Origin: Adiantum capillus-veneris
Lineage: Eukaryota > Streptophyta > Polypodiopsida > Polypodiales > Pteridaceae
Assembly: GCA_014529385.2 (NCBI GenBank)
Contig: CM043949.1
Span: forward strand, 144,380,850 to 144,444,849
Direction: 5' to 3'
Length of the DNA stretch: 64,000 nt
Part shown: positions 10,432 to 21,008 of the stretch, one piece after another
Position numbering within the stretch: the first letter of the stretch is position 1
How the letters are laid out: every line of letters begins with the position of its first letter
The notes under the pieces: generated by a model
What the model was told of the DNA's origin: nothing
The model's database searches: none
The model's input: the letters and a program-made list of their open reading frames with translations, nothing else
Position numbers and translations under genes: made by a program

Positions 10432-11400
10432 TAAGTTTTTCTATCCGTGAACATGGACAATCTGGAAGTGAAGTTGTGACAAGATGTTAGCCCACCACAT
10501 CTGATTTTCTGAAAGTTGCTTTTGTGATAAGAAGTAGCATAAACTCTAATGATCAGTAAAGACCGTGAAATCGGCTCTGAGTAGGTAATGTCGCCACTGA
10601 GTAAGAGCATGGATCACTGCCAATAGCTCTTTCTCATAAATCTGTGCTGTCAATTCTGGCCTTGGAAAACAATCTTATGGTCTTCTTACATTAAGACCGC
10701 TCCCAGACTATGACCACAAGCATCACAATATACTTCGAATGGCTTTTGCAGTTCTCGCAAAGCCAACACTGGTCCAGTAGTTAGTTTTTTCTTATGTGCC
10801 TGAAAGGTAGTCACCTATGTCGGTCCCCACGAGAAAGGGACTCCTTTCTGAGTCAATAAGTGCAAAGGCGAAGTTACCTCTGCAAATTTCCGAATGAACC
10901 ACGAGCCTAAAAAGCTGCTAACTGCATGAACATTCTTCAAGTCAATGAATCCCGGATAGTGTCACTTTTGGCCGGATTCATTTGTACTCTATATATGATC
11001 GGTACTCTCTGAAAATCCAAAAAGTCATCCTAAAAGCTGTCTTGTAGACGTCTCTAGGAGAAATACAGATCTGACGATAATCACTCTTCAGATCAATTCG
11101 GCAAGTGGAATTCTGAAGTCTGTTGAGTATATCATCGATCCTTGTGATGTGGAAATCTGTTCTAGTTCATTGTTTCTTTATTTTGGCCTCGGCTAACTCT
11201 GTAAGGTGGCCGGTTCGATGGTGTACTACCATGAATCAATCATGTGATCTTCACGATGTAAAGGAGGCAACTCGCTTTGTACGCCTTTAAGGTGGCCGAT
11301 TTGATGGTGTACTATCGTGAATCAATCATGTGATCTTCATGATGTAAAGGAGGCAACTCACTTTGTACGCCTTTAGAGAAACAGTCAACCCCTATTGCAA
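10432..11400 (-). pseudogene. A2 reverse transcriptase and RNase H remnant
   Basis: RNase H reads [20 protein letters not shown] and FTVFTDH followed by a stop (10530-10650). Upstream RT is recognisable only in scraps (for example SDYRQICIS near 11070-11090). It is heavily interrupted, with no intact catalytic YxDD-type motif that I can identify. The 5' part holds a two-copy tandem duplication at about 11205-11385. Confidence 0.6.
11205..11385. repeat. Two-copy tandem duplication in A2
   Basis: About 87 bp, starting AGGTGGCCG and ending TGTACGCCTTTA, is repeated head to tail with a few substitutions inside the decayed RT region. Confidence 0.85.
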
Positions 11401-11506
11401 AAAATCTTGTCGTTCTTTTTCGAGGTCAAACATATTCGACCTTTAATCATTATTCAGTTCTCTCAAGAAAATCGAGTAAAGAAACTAAATTTCATCAAAT
11501 ACAATC

Positions 11507-11846
11507 TCATTTCCCTTCATTTGTCAAAGTTGCTTTCTTAGCCCGATAGTCAACCACGGCGTTGCTCTTGTGGTACCAAGGGATTCCTCGGAGGACATCA
11601 CACCCTTCCAAAGGCATGATATAAAAGTCCCTGTGCACTAAACACCCCTGACATTGCAAACGAAGATTGCCAATGATCGGTGTAATGGAAACATCCCATC
11701 CGGGTGCCACTAGAACTGCCTCCGCCTATGGCGTCAACTTGTCGGGCGTAATTCCAAGTTGAGCCGCCAATCCAAGTGAAAAAAAGTTGGCCTTGGCTCC
11801 TCCAGCAAAGAAAATGAGGGCTTCCTAATCTTTCACTTTGCCCCAT
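11507..11846 (-). pseudogene. A2 aspartic protease
   Basis: Retropepsin-like region with FYIMPLEGCDVLRGIPWYHK, matching FHIMPLEGCDVLLGIPWCYR of element D. The active-site position reads FFAGGAKANFF where D has FFDPGARANFIS, so the catalytic Asp is lost. The frame changes near 11700. It lies between gag and RT as expected for gypsy. Confidence 0.75.
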
Positions 11847-11849
11847 GTG

Positions 11850-12345
11850 CGGAAAAATTTTGTACTTTCGTTCATTTGATTCAGGTCGGGCCCACGCAAT
11901 GTGGTACCAGTTCTACTTTCATCTTTCCTTTTCTTCCGCACTCGGCTGCTGCTTTGTAACTCTCAAGTTTATCTTCTGGTGGTCCTTTGGTTCATCTTCT
12001 TTTCAAGAGTTCTTGTCCATCTCTTTCTGCGAGTACAGGTTCCGCTTTTCTGCACTCGTCTATCCTTTCGGCTTTCCTCCCGACCTGAGAGGAGAACCAC
12101 ACCATCTCGAGTAAATCTTATTAATCGGGTAATTCTTCAGGCGTGTCGCAAGCCTCAGGTCTATGGAGTACTTGATCAATCTTTTCACCTCAAAACCTGT
12201 AGTTGGCGCTTGTACTTCGTTCTGGCAAAATTTTCCACCAAGAATCTCTCCAAATCTTCAATCTTTTTCTTCGGTTCCTGCGCTGGACTTCAACTTTTTC
12301 TTTGCCTTCCCACTGAGAGATGTTATCTCTGTCAGATTCTCCATG
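11850..12345 (-). pseudogene. A2 gag remnant
   Basis: Begins MENLTEITSLSGKAKKK (ATG at 12343-12345), then Lys/Glu-rich sequence with several stops, running into the protease. The conserved Gag core is missing here and appears at 8741-9535. The family-A leader between this and the primer site is about 200 bp. Confidence 0.5.
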
Positions 12346-12546
12346 AGAACCCATGTGTGATCCTGGGATTCTTTATGGCTTTATGCCCTGTAAGACAGAG
12401 TGATGAAGACGGGAGCGCGCTCGATGTGCGATGTATTAAGGGTGGGAGTGACTAATAAGTCCAGGGTCGAGACACGAAGATTCTTTCACAAAACACCTGT
12501 GTGGGCTGCAAAAAGGATCGGATCTTCCATAGAAGAATCTTTCTGT

Positions 12547-12558
12547 GCTCTGATACCA
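12547..12558 (-). other. Primer-binding site of A2
   Basis: GCTCTGATACCA on the plus strand, that is TGGTATCAGAGC on the element strand, next to the LTR that starts at 12560. Confidence 0.85.
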
Positions 12559-12559
12559 C

Positions 12560-12644
12560 TGTAACTGGCTTGGACACTCCAAGCGAGAAATCAATAGCAA
12601 CACACGAACAAAAACCTCATAATCACTAAGAACTTTAATGGGGG

Positions 12645-12681
<37 letters not shown>

Positions 12682-13230
12682 TCGACCAGTTTTTGGAAGA
12701 CCAGTTGCTTTTGAGATTAAAGTGCTTCACTGAACTTTAATGGAGAGAGAGAGTCGACATGGCGGAGTTCCGTGCCCAGAGGTATTGGCCCCAAAGACTG
12801 GCACCCCTTTCAGTATTTCTTTTTATATTAATCTTTGAGCAAAGTACAACTACCGCAGGTGCTCGCTCTCACACTCTGCGGCTAGATGCTCTAAGAAGTG
12901 AGCCCCCCTTGGGTCACTTAAAAAGATTACAAGGGTTGCTAAAAGCAGAGCCCCAAAAGCATGAAACTCAAAAGCACTTTAATCTCAAAAGCAATTGGTC
13001 TTTCAAAAACTAAAAAAGCACTAGCGCCAATTGCGGAAATCCGTACAACCAGGCCATGTCAGCAACCAACATAAAACACGGAAGTCCGTACATTGCCACA
13101 TCAGCAAGTTAGCAGAAATCACGGAGTTCCGTACTGTTGCCACGTCAGCCAGTCAGCACTGTTTACGGACGTCCATGCTACCTGCCACGTCAGCAGTCTA
13201 CTGGGCATGCCACGTCATCAGTTTGTGACA
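12560..13230 (-). repeat. 5' LTR of A2
   Basis: TGTAACTGGCTTGG to GTTTGTGACA, 671 bp. It has a (GA)n tract (12648-12678) and the GGCGCC-hairpin module, mutated to GGCACC near 12800. It also holds a short inverted pair (about 12693-12729 with 12969-13006), a shorter form of the palindrome in the left LTR. Confidence 0.85.
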
Positions 13231-13960
13231 GATGCGTGACAGTCTGAGCGAGGGATTGATCTTTCTTATCCCCAAGGAGGGAGGATCACTGGACGAGATT
13301 CGGCAGTGGCGACCCATTACCATTCTCAACTCAGCCTACAAAATTTTGGCGAAGGCTCTGAGTCTGAGAATTCAGCTACTGCTAGAGAGCATCATACATG
13401 GGACGCAAACAGGCTTTGTCAAGGAGCGTAGAATCCTTAAGAACATCTTCACTTTCTGGGAGGCGATGGCCCTGGCTCGTCTCAGGGGAGAGGACTTGGT
13501 TGTATTGCTTCTCGACTTTGAGAAGGCGTACGACGGAGTGGATTGGGATTTCCTGGAGGGCACTCTTCTTTGATTGGGGTTCTTAGATGCTTGGATCCGG
13601 GGGGTGTCAGCTCTTTACAGGTGGGCTCACAGTCAGGTGCTTTTGGCACAGGGAAGAGGGGAGCGTTTTTTGCTCACGCGATGAGTTAGACAAGGATGCC
13701 CTCTTGCCCCTTCTTGTTTCTCTTCTACGCTGAGGCAATGAGTAGATTTTTGACTTCACAGGAGGTGGGACTCCGAGGCTTACAGTTGCCCATCAGGGGA
13801 GAGGAGCTTTTGGATGCAGAGTTTGCAGACAATTCAGGCTTGTACTTAGAGGGCCGAGAGGCCAACCTACACAGGTGTGAGCAGGATCTCAAGGTGTTTT
13901 GTTGTGTGTCGGGAGCATTGATCAATTGGAGGAAGACGGTGGCTTTTTGGGTTGGCAGTG
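13231..13960 (+). pseudogene. LINE ORF2, reverse transcriptase domain
   Basis: Resumes at the GATGC duplication. RT motifs in order: GLIFLIPKEGG, QWRPITILNSAYKILAKALS, GTQTGFVKERRILKNI, VVLLLDFEKAYDGVDWDFL (block A) and, in another frame, CPLAP (block B). The catalytic YADD/FADD block reads EFADNSGLYLEG, with the second Asp changed to Asn. Stops follow block A and sit near 13683. The sequence ends near 13960 where copia C1 starts; I found no LINE 3' end beyond C1. LINE RT primes on nicked target DNA; this copy is inactive. Confidence 0.85.
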
Positions 13961-13964
13961 CTCC

Positions 13965-14256
13965 CAATCGCACATCATGTAGATTGCATGGGCAGACACT
14001 TTAGCACGTGTCCGTCCGGTCATTTTTTGAGTGTGGCTAGGTGCACACATTTTTGGGCTTTTATGTTTTTTGCACCAATTACACATTTTGCCCTACCTCA
14101 ACCTAAGATTCTATAAATAGAATGCTTAGGGTCTTGTAGTCATTGAGATTGTGTATTGAGAGCATCAATTGCAGAGCACTTATGTTCTCTCTTTCTCTCT
14201 CCCTCCAACGTTTTCGGCGCACGCGGCTCACACCCTCTCCGCTGCTCACTCTCACA
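13965..14256 (+). repeat. 5' LTR of C1, truncated
   Basis: Matches the right LTR from CGCACATCATGTAGATTGCATG onward through TTCTATAAATAGAAT (a TATA-like box near 14113) to CTCACTCTCACA. It lacks about the first 80 bp of the 3' LTR. Confidence 0.8.
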
Positions 14257-14270
14257 TGGTATCAGTTGCC
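14257..14270 (+). other. Primer-binding site of C1
   Basis: TGGTATCAGTTGCC begins directly after the LTR. The first nine bases match initiator tRNA-Met complement. Confidence 0.7.
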
Positions 14271-15040
14271 AGATTGTGGAGGATCTTCATCGATCTCATC
14301 ACCAAGGCCTAGCGCTTGCATCTCCGGCCCTTTCCATAGTGGAAAACTGCAAAATCAGCCTAGCGGTTTTTGGCACCCTACCGTTTTTGCAAATTCAGCC
14401 AGCGTTTTTGCATTGCGAGCCTTGACCTGCATCCCTACAGGCAGTGCTTCCTCCTCAGCAGGAGATCACAGGAAAACAGCCCCAGATCAGCCTTGCGTTT
14501 TCTGGAACCCCTAGCATTTTTTGCATCTGCTAGCATTTTTGGACTTTGCTCAGCGTTTTTGAAGACCTGCTGCGTTTTCATTCACACACTGCCCTTGCGC
14601 ACTTGAGGAAGCCGCCTGAAGAGCCTCCTACTACCATGCACTTGCAAATCTACACCTTGGTCAGGTATCTACACCCAATCGGGACTCTTTTGATTGATTA
14701 CTTGCTGTTTTTTCTCTGTTTTCAGCCCCTCAACGGCTGAGAAGTGCGAGAACCCCCTCCTCTGACACTCTGCAACGCTCCCATACCGATCGATGGCGTA
14801 CAGGCCCGCTGAAATCTCCATTACAGCAGCGTTTTCAGCACCCTTTGCAGCGTTTTAAGGGCGGACAGCACACTGAATTTTTACCTTTTGTGCGGTTGAT
14901 CACTCCCTTGCTCATCAAGCCACCATCCGGTGGTTGTCTGAGTGGTTATCTTGGACTGCTATAGCATTGGAGACAGTACCTTTGTTGACAACTTGCGATC
15001 TTCTCGATCTACCTCTGGGACTACTCTTTGAGCACGCAAC
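14271..15040 (+). other. C1 leader with AGCGTTTT repeats
   Basis: 770 bp without a gene. It holds about ten copies of AGCGTTTT/AGCATTTT-type motifs in CAGC-rich context, the reverse complement of the motif that fills family-B LTRs. Probably the 5' untranslated leader of C1. Confidence 0.5.
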
Positions 15041-15930
15041 ATGTCGACTCCGAAGCAGAAGGGACAACAACAACAATCCCAGAAGGGGGCCACCACGTCT
15101 TCTACGACTACGGCCACTTCCACTTCTGCGACTACGTCGGCATCTGCCAACGCAACATCCAACAATTATGCCCTCACCCAGTTTGCTGAGGAGAAGAAGT
15201 TGGATTTACACAACTATTATGTGTGGAGGACACGAGTCCGCACAATCATTGCCTACCATCGACTATGGGAATGGTTGAATAACTTCACCCATTCAGCTAC
15301 TCAGCCTTCCCTTCCCACCGCCACTCAAGCCCATATCGACGAGTGGGTGGATTGGGACATACAAGTCTTCACCTTTCTTATGATCAACCTCTCGGACCGC
15401 ATCACGAAGGAAGTTTCCAAAGAGGAGCACGCACATCCATTGTGGAGACGGATTCTTGACCAGTTTGAGGGGACCTCGTTTGCCAGATAGATCACACTTG
15501 AACGGGAGTTGTGCAACCTCTAGTTCAAGGATTTCAACTCACTCGATGGGTTGACCCACCGCATGTAGGAACTCTGGGACGACCTTGTCTCTGCCGAAGG
15601 AGACATCACCTCGGCACGCATGGCTGGCCTCTGACTATTCAAGCTTCCCCCGCGCTTTGATCTCTACTTTCAGAGTTTGCTCACATCTGGACGTACCTCT
15701 TTTTCCTCCTGGGACGAGATTCTCTCTTCCCTCAGACAGATCGAGGGGCACTCCGCATTCCGAGCCGGAGGTGCTGTTGATGCAGAAGGAGTTTTGATAG
15801 CTCAAGGAGGCAACAAGAAAGGTAAAAGATAAGAAGAAGAAGAAGAACAAGGACATCAACTGTTACCACTGCCACAAGAAAGGGCACAGTGAATCAGAAT
15901 GCAGAAAGAAGAAGCAAGACAAGGCCAACA
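15041..15930 (+). pseudogene. C1 Gag
   Basis: Starts at ATG 15041 with a Gln/Thr/Ser-rich head, then YALTQFAEEKKLDLHNYYVW and RTIIAYHRLWEWL, typical of copia Gag (UBN2-like). Stops occur at 15488, 15523, 15567 and 15632. The zinc knuckle CYHCHKKGHSESEC (C-x2-C-x4-H-x4-C) is intact near 15861-15902 but in another frame. Gag packages the element RNA. Confidence 0.8.
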
Positions 15931-15989
15931 GGGCAAAACAAACAGCCTCGATTGCAGTTGCAGCCTCTCACGAGACGGCAGGGACCGCT

Positions 15990-16330
15990 CTTGTAGCGAT
16001 GACCTACCACGCTCTTGCTACATCGCAATCAAGTACTTGGGTTGTTGGCAGTGAAGCCACCACTCACATGACTCCCCAACAGTCTTGGTTTAGCTCTCTC
16101 AGGGAAACTCATGAGCAGACCGTCACTATGGATGACAACAATGAGATTCCAATGTCTGGCACAGGACAGATTACCCTCTTTCGTTCTACCTCAGACTCAA
16201 AGTTCAGTTCGGTGGAGGTGCTTTACGTTCTGAACATGGCCTTCAACCTCCTCTCTGTGTCGAGTTTAAACTCTCAAGGAGCTGACATACACTTTGGGAG
16301 TGGCACAGTAACCATTTCTGATTCTACGAC
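15990..16330 (+). pseudogene. C1 protease
   Basis: Reads STWVVGSEATTHMTPQ where copia proteases have W-x-x-DSGA, so the catalytic Asp and Gly are replaced (GSEA). Downstream MSGTGQITLF and LNMAFNLLSVSSL match the copia protease/pre-integrase boundary. The frame stays open to 16472. Confidence 0.75.
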
Positions 16331-16912
16331 AGGTACTGTTCTTGCACACGGTGAGCGCGATGGTTCCCTATACCGCCTCATTGCTCTTCTGTCACAGACC
16401 ACGGAATCTTCTTTTTCTATGGCATGCACGATTTGGACATCTATGCGATCAGCAGCTTCAGCAGGATGCTAGGACCTCTGTGGTGGAGGGTTTACCGGCG
16501 ATAAGCTCCTCATCAGGCGTATGCGAGGCTTGCCAAATGGGCAAGCAACACAGGGTTGCCTTTCCGAAGCAAGCATCCAATAGAGCTTCGGCACCACTCA
16601 CACTGGTTCACGTTGACCTATGTGGCCCGATGAGCACTCCTTCATTATCTGGCTCACAGTTTTTGCTTGTGCTTGTGGATGATTTCAGCAGGTACACTTA
16701 GGCTTCGTTCTTAAAGCTCAAGTCGGAGGCTTTCAGTTTCATTCGAAATTGGACGATAATGGTTGAAAAGGAGAAGGACTTGCGCGTCCAATGTATTCGC
16801 TCAGACAAAGGGGGTGAGTTCACCTCGGAGGACTTTCCACAGTGGTGCAAGTCAAAGGGCATTCAGCGCCAGCTGACTACTCCCTACACGTCAAGGAGAA
16901 GGACTTGTGCGT
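16331..16912 (+). pseudogene. C1 integrase, N-terminal part
   Basis: HHCC zinc region: WHARFGHL then CEACQMGKQHRVAF. The catalytic domain starts LVHVDLCGPMS (first Asp) and VDDFSRYT followed by a stop at 16699. The second Asp block IRSDKGGEFTSEDF lies in the first unit of a three-fold repeat. Cut at 16912 by B2. Confidence 0.8.
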
Positions 16913-18078
16913 TGTAAGGTGCAGAGGAATAAATGTTGTATTTTCTCAAAATTAGTGATCTATATTTGCTCAAGGTTCCTTTTAGTTCTTAGGGAAGGAG
17001 AGAGCCTTCCGTCTTTATGGAGAGTGCTACGATCACGAACAAAGTGAGTGGATATTGTGCGTGCAAGTGTATGAGACTGAGAGAAGGAGAGAAAAGAGAT
17101 ACGACACCCGAGAGGTTGTAAAACCCTCCTCCGAAGGCCCCACTCTCGTCGGCGAGAGTGGTCTACTTTTGATTGCACAAAGGGGTACAATGATGATGCA
17201 TGGACTGATGCAATTCGTGACTATGTCGATGACGACGATGATGACTTTAGGGCTGAATTCGGTTCTCTTCTGTCTGCTGTCCACAAAGGAATAATGGCTG
17301 AGAATCTGGGATGACCTTAAGAGTGTTGAAATCGCTGTTTTTGTGGCTGAAATTTCCTGGTTTGTCGCGGGTATTAGGGCTGATGAAAACGCTGAGAAGA
17401 GCAGGTCAGGCTGCGTTTTACTGCTGCAAATCAATGGCTGAAAACAATGAGGGAATGCTGCGACATAGGCTGAAAAACGCTGCCCAAAATGCTGGATTAA
17501 GGCTGCGTTTTACTGCTGAAAACGCTGGGGTTCCCGGGGAAGGCGAGGTTGATCTGCTAACGCTAGATGCAAGGGTTTATTTGCGATCAAGCAAGGCTGG
17601 GAAAAAACGCCAAGGAAGGGGAGTTCCTGGCGATGGGAAAAACGCTATGCTGATGGGAGGGTGCTTGAGGGTTTCCTGCTGAGAGAGAGGGAGTACCTGC
17701 TGCCTGGGTCCTGTTGTGCTCCTTGCTCATCTGCCCAAGAGTGCTTAACTTGGGTTTGCTTATATATTTTCTTACCCAATTTGCCCTACCTACTTTTGTT
17801 GGAAAGTCACTTAAATTAATAAGTGAAAAATGTCAAAAATAGGGAAAATACGATAAAGTCACTGGAAAAATCCCCAAACTGACTCTGATGGAATCTGATG
17901 GAATTGCTTATGCTTATGCGGTGTGCAACCAGAGGATATGCATCTACACTAAGTGACTGGGCATGCACAGTCTACGAAAAGTGCCAGATCACTTCTTATC
18001 TAGACTGACTGGACTGACGAGAACCCTGTTATGGTGTAGCTTGTCCACGGACACATAGGGTTGGATGTGTCACGTGAC
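16913..18078 (-). repeat. 3' LTR of B2
   Basis: TGTAAGGTGC to GTCACGTGAC; paired with 19851-21008. It contains the AAAACGCTG motif block at about 17290-17660. Confidence 0.88.
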
Positions 18079-19417
18079 TGTCTTAGGACAGGCCTTCTTA
18101 ATGTGCCCCTTGACATGACATTGAAAACATCTACCTTCTTTAGCATAAATCACTTGTTCTTCAGCCGTGATGTATCCTCCTACAATTCCTTGTGAAGCTT
18201 TTTCATCAAGGGTTAGCTTAGGTTTTGCAGGTGCTTTAGCTTTACCCTTAGATTCATTGTTAGAGTTCTTTTCCGAGGAACTAGAGAAAGAAGGGCTAGA
18301 AGAATTTCCATTCTTACCATTCTTACCGTTCTTACCATTCTGTGTGTTCTGAGAATTCTGAGAGGTCCCTTGAGAAGACTTGTTCTCCTTAGGCTTTCCC
18401 TTGTTGTGCTTCATCTCTTGGGAGAGAGCGATCGCTACCGCCTTGTTGAGATCAGCGGGGTCAAAGACTTCGACATCAAACTTGATGTATTCGTCTAACC
18501 CAAAGAGAAAAGCCTCTTAGCGCTCATCATCCGATTTGCGTAATTGAGTGCCTAGCTGCAAAACACGGTTAGAAAAAGACATGACTGGCATACCATGTTG
18601 CTTGAGATTGCGCCAATGCTCTTTCAATCGTGCGAGGTACTGAGGTGGCATAAACCGCGCCTTGAGCTTGTCTTGGAAATCAGCCCAACTAAAAGAGAGG
18701 GGCGTGAATTCGTTGGCTTCCTCTAGGTGCGCGGCTAGCGGTGCCTCTTGCCATGGTGGTACCAATTGATGGCATCACCGGCAAGGTACATAGCTGCCGT
18801 CAAAACTTTGCTATTTCCTGTTTTCTTAGTTGTCGCAAAATAAGCATTAAATTGATGCAACCAAGAATGAATCACCGTAGCATCCATCTTACCATCATAC
18901 TTACTGAAAGTCAACTTTTCGGTGACTGGGTTGTTAGAATCCGCATCGTTGCTTGCACCACTTGAGGAACTCCCACAATCTTTGCGTGGTTCGGTCTTCG
19001 AGGCTAGCACTTGGGAAAGCAATCCTTGAGTGCGTAGCTCCCTTTGAGCTTCACGCTCGGCCTCACTTTCTGCTTTTTGTTCATTTCGTTCATCGCGCTC
19101 GCGTTCGAAAGCAAGGCGATTGGTTTCTTGCTGTGCCAACGCAACTCGATTCGCTTCTAAAGTAAGGCGAGTCGCTTCTTGTTGTTGTAGTGCGTTTCTT
19201 TCATTTCGTTCCATCGTAATGCGAGTCGCTTCTTGTTGTGCTAGCATCATGTCCATCATTGACTTGACCATCATCTCCATAGGAGTTAGAACAACTCGTG
19301 GTATAGATGGCGAAGGGGAGGGTTGGAAAACTCTCCTGGTGGGGAGAATCCTTCGTCGCCTCTCTCATGCTCATCACCTGTATGCGAAGTATCCATTCCG
19401 CTTCGGGTGACGACCAT
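18076..19417 (-). pseudogene. Family-B Gag (B2)
   Basis: ATG at 19415-19417 begins MVVTRSGMDTS, shared with MVITRSGMDTS of B6. Then come a Glu/Arg/Gln-rich coiled coil (19100-19280), the gypsy Gag core (EKLTFSKYDGK, IHSWLHQFNAYF, YLAGDAINWYHH; then WADFQDKLKARFMPPQYL and LRKSDDER), and the knuckle CFQCHVKGHIKKAC. Frameshifts near 19345 and 18750 and a TAA at about 18520 break it. The frame ends at TGA inside the LTR. Gag would coat element RNA. Confidence 0.85.
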
Positions 19418-19837
19418 GCACTAGGATCTTTGGTTCTTAAGTTCACGAGGAACTTGGTTCTTGAGGGTCTTGAGGTTCTTGAGGTTCTTGAGGTTTTCTT
19501 TTGCTTGCAAATCGCGTCGGAGAAGGATCTTCTCTTCACCCGAGTTCTACTCTTTTCCGCGGGCACACCCCTCGGCGGCGCTCACACCAAGGTTGCTTTT
19601 TCCCACCTCACGTCGATTGGCCGGCCGCTAAGTGCACGATCCGCTCTCAATGACTGAAAAGAGACACAAGGGGAGGCTGGAGAAGCCCTTCTTTCTTGGG
19701 ATTCATGTCACTCTTCAACAAAACACGATTAGGAATCGGCACGCCCAAGTAAACTTGGGTTCATGCGACTGCAACAAGCAAAAAAATTCTTGTGGTTCTT
19801 GTGGTTCGTTCCTTGAGTAATACAAAACACTGCCAAA

Positions 19838-19849
19838 GCTCTGATACCA
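19838..19849 (-). other. Primer-binding site of B2
   Basis: TGGTATCAGAGC on the element strand, one base from the LTR at 19851. Confidence 0.85.
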
Positions 19850-19850
19850 A

Positions 19851-21008
19851 TGTAAGGTGCAACGGAATGAATGTTGTATTTTCTCAAGATTAGTGATCTA
19901 TATTTGCTCAAGGTTCCTTTTAGTTCTTAGGGAAGGAGAGAGCCTTCCGTCTTTATGGAGAGTGCTATGATCACGAACAAAGTGAGTGGATATTGTGCGT
20001 GCAAGTGTATGAGACTGAGAGAAGGAGAGAGAAGAGATACGACACCCGAGAGGTTGTAAAACCCTCCTCCGAAGGCCCCACTTTCGTCGGCGAGAGTCGT
20101 CTATTTTTGATTGCACAAAGGGGTACAATGATGATGCATGGACTGATGCAATTCGTGACTATGTCGATGACGACGATGATGACTTTAGGGCTGAATTCGC
20201 TTCTCTTCTGTCTGCTGTCCACAAAGGAATAATGGCTGAGAATCTGGGACGACCTTAAGAGTGTTGAAATCGCTGTTTTTGTGGCTGAAATTTCCTGGTT
20301 TGTCGCGGGTATTAGGGCTGATGAAAACGCTGAGAAGAGCAGGTCAGGCTGCGTTTTACTGCTGCAAATCAATGGCTGAAAACAATGAGGGAATGCTGTG
20401 ACATAGGCTGAAAAACGCTGCCCAAAACGCTGGCTTAAGGCTGCGTTTTACTGCTGAAAACGCTGGGGTTCCTGTGGCATGCGAGGTTGATCTGCTAACG
20501 CTAGATGCAAGGGTTTATTTGCGATCAAGCAAGGCTGGGAAAAAACGCCAAGGAAGGGGAGATCCTGGCGATGGGAAAAACACTACGCTGATGGGAGGGT
20601 GCTTGAGGGTTTCCTGCTGAGAGAGAGGGAGTACCTGCCTGTTGTGCTCCTTGCTCATCTGCCCAAGAGTGCTTAACTTGGGTTTGCTTATATATTTTCT
20701 TGCCCAATTTGCCCTACCTACTTTTGTTGGGAAGTCACTTAAATTAATAAGTGAAAAATGTCAAAAATAGGGAAAATAGGATAAAGTCACTGGAAAAATC
20801 CCCAAACTGACTCTGATGGAATTGCTTATGCTTATGCGGTGTGCAACCAAAGGATATGCATCTACACTAAGTGATTGGGCATGCACGGTCTACGAATAGA
20901 CTCACAAAAGTGCCAGATCACTTCTAATCTAGACTGACTAGACTGACGTGAACCCTGTTATGGTGTAGCTTTTCCACGGACACACAGGGTTGGATGCGTC
21001 ACGTGACA
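19851..21008 (-). repeat. 5' LTR of B2
   Basis: 1158 bp, nearly identical to 16913-18078, with scattered substitutions and a few small indels. Confidence 0.9.

Larger units (their letters stand above)
6765..13230 (-). mobile_element. Ty3/gypsy chromovirus, family A, rearranged (copy A2)
   Basis: Flanked by GATGC at 6760-6764 and 13231-13235. The right LTR (12560-13230) is followed inward by the minus-strand primer site (12547-12558), so the element reads right to left: gag remnant, protease, RT, RNase H, integrase, chromodomain. The left outer end is not the expected TGTAAC terminus. It is an inverted copy of the U3 end (TGTCACAAATTGATGACGTGG against CCACGTCATCAGTTTGTGACA at the right), so the element has inverted ends of about 250 bp. 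All ORFs carry stops and frameshifts. A gag core segment is displaced into the integrase region (8740-9535). Confidence 0.9.
16913..21008 (-). mobile_element. Gag-only LTR retrotransposon, family B (copy B2)
   Basis: LTRs 16913-18078 and 19851-21008 flank a 1.77-kb internal region with only a Gag ORF. The primer site at 19838-19849 sets minus orientation. The flanks TGCGT (16908-16912) and CGCGT (21009-21013) are a target duplication with one C-to-T change at a CpG. There is no protease or polymerase: Gag runs straight into the left LTR, so the 3' internal part and polypurine tract were deleted. This layout resembles described TR-GAG elements. Confidence 0.9.

Noticed and set aside
12620-12735. 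Possible separate short transposon in the A2 right LTR, suggested by an inverted pair
   Set aside because: No target duplication; the same pair is part of the larger palindrome in the left LTR.
16342-16701. Second start inside the C1 integrase
   Set aside because: Only a frame switch within the decayed copia polyprotein.
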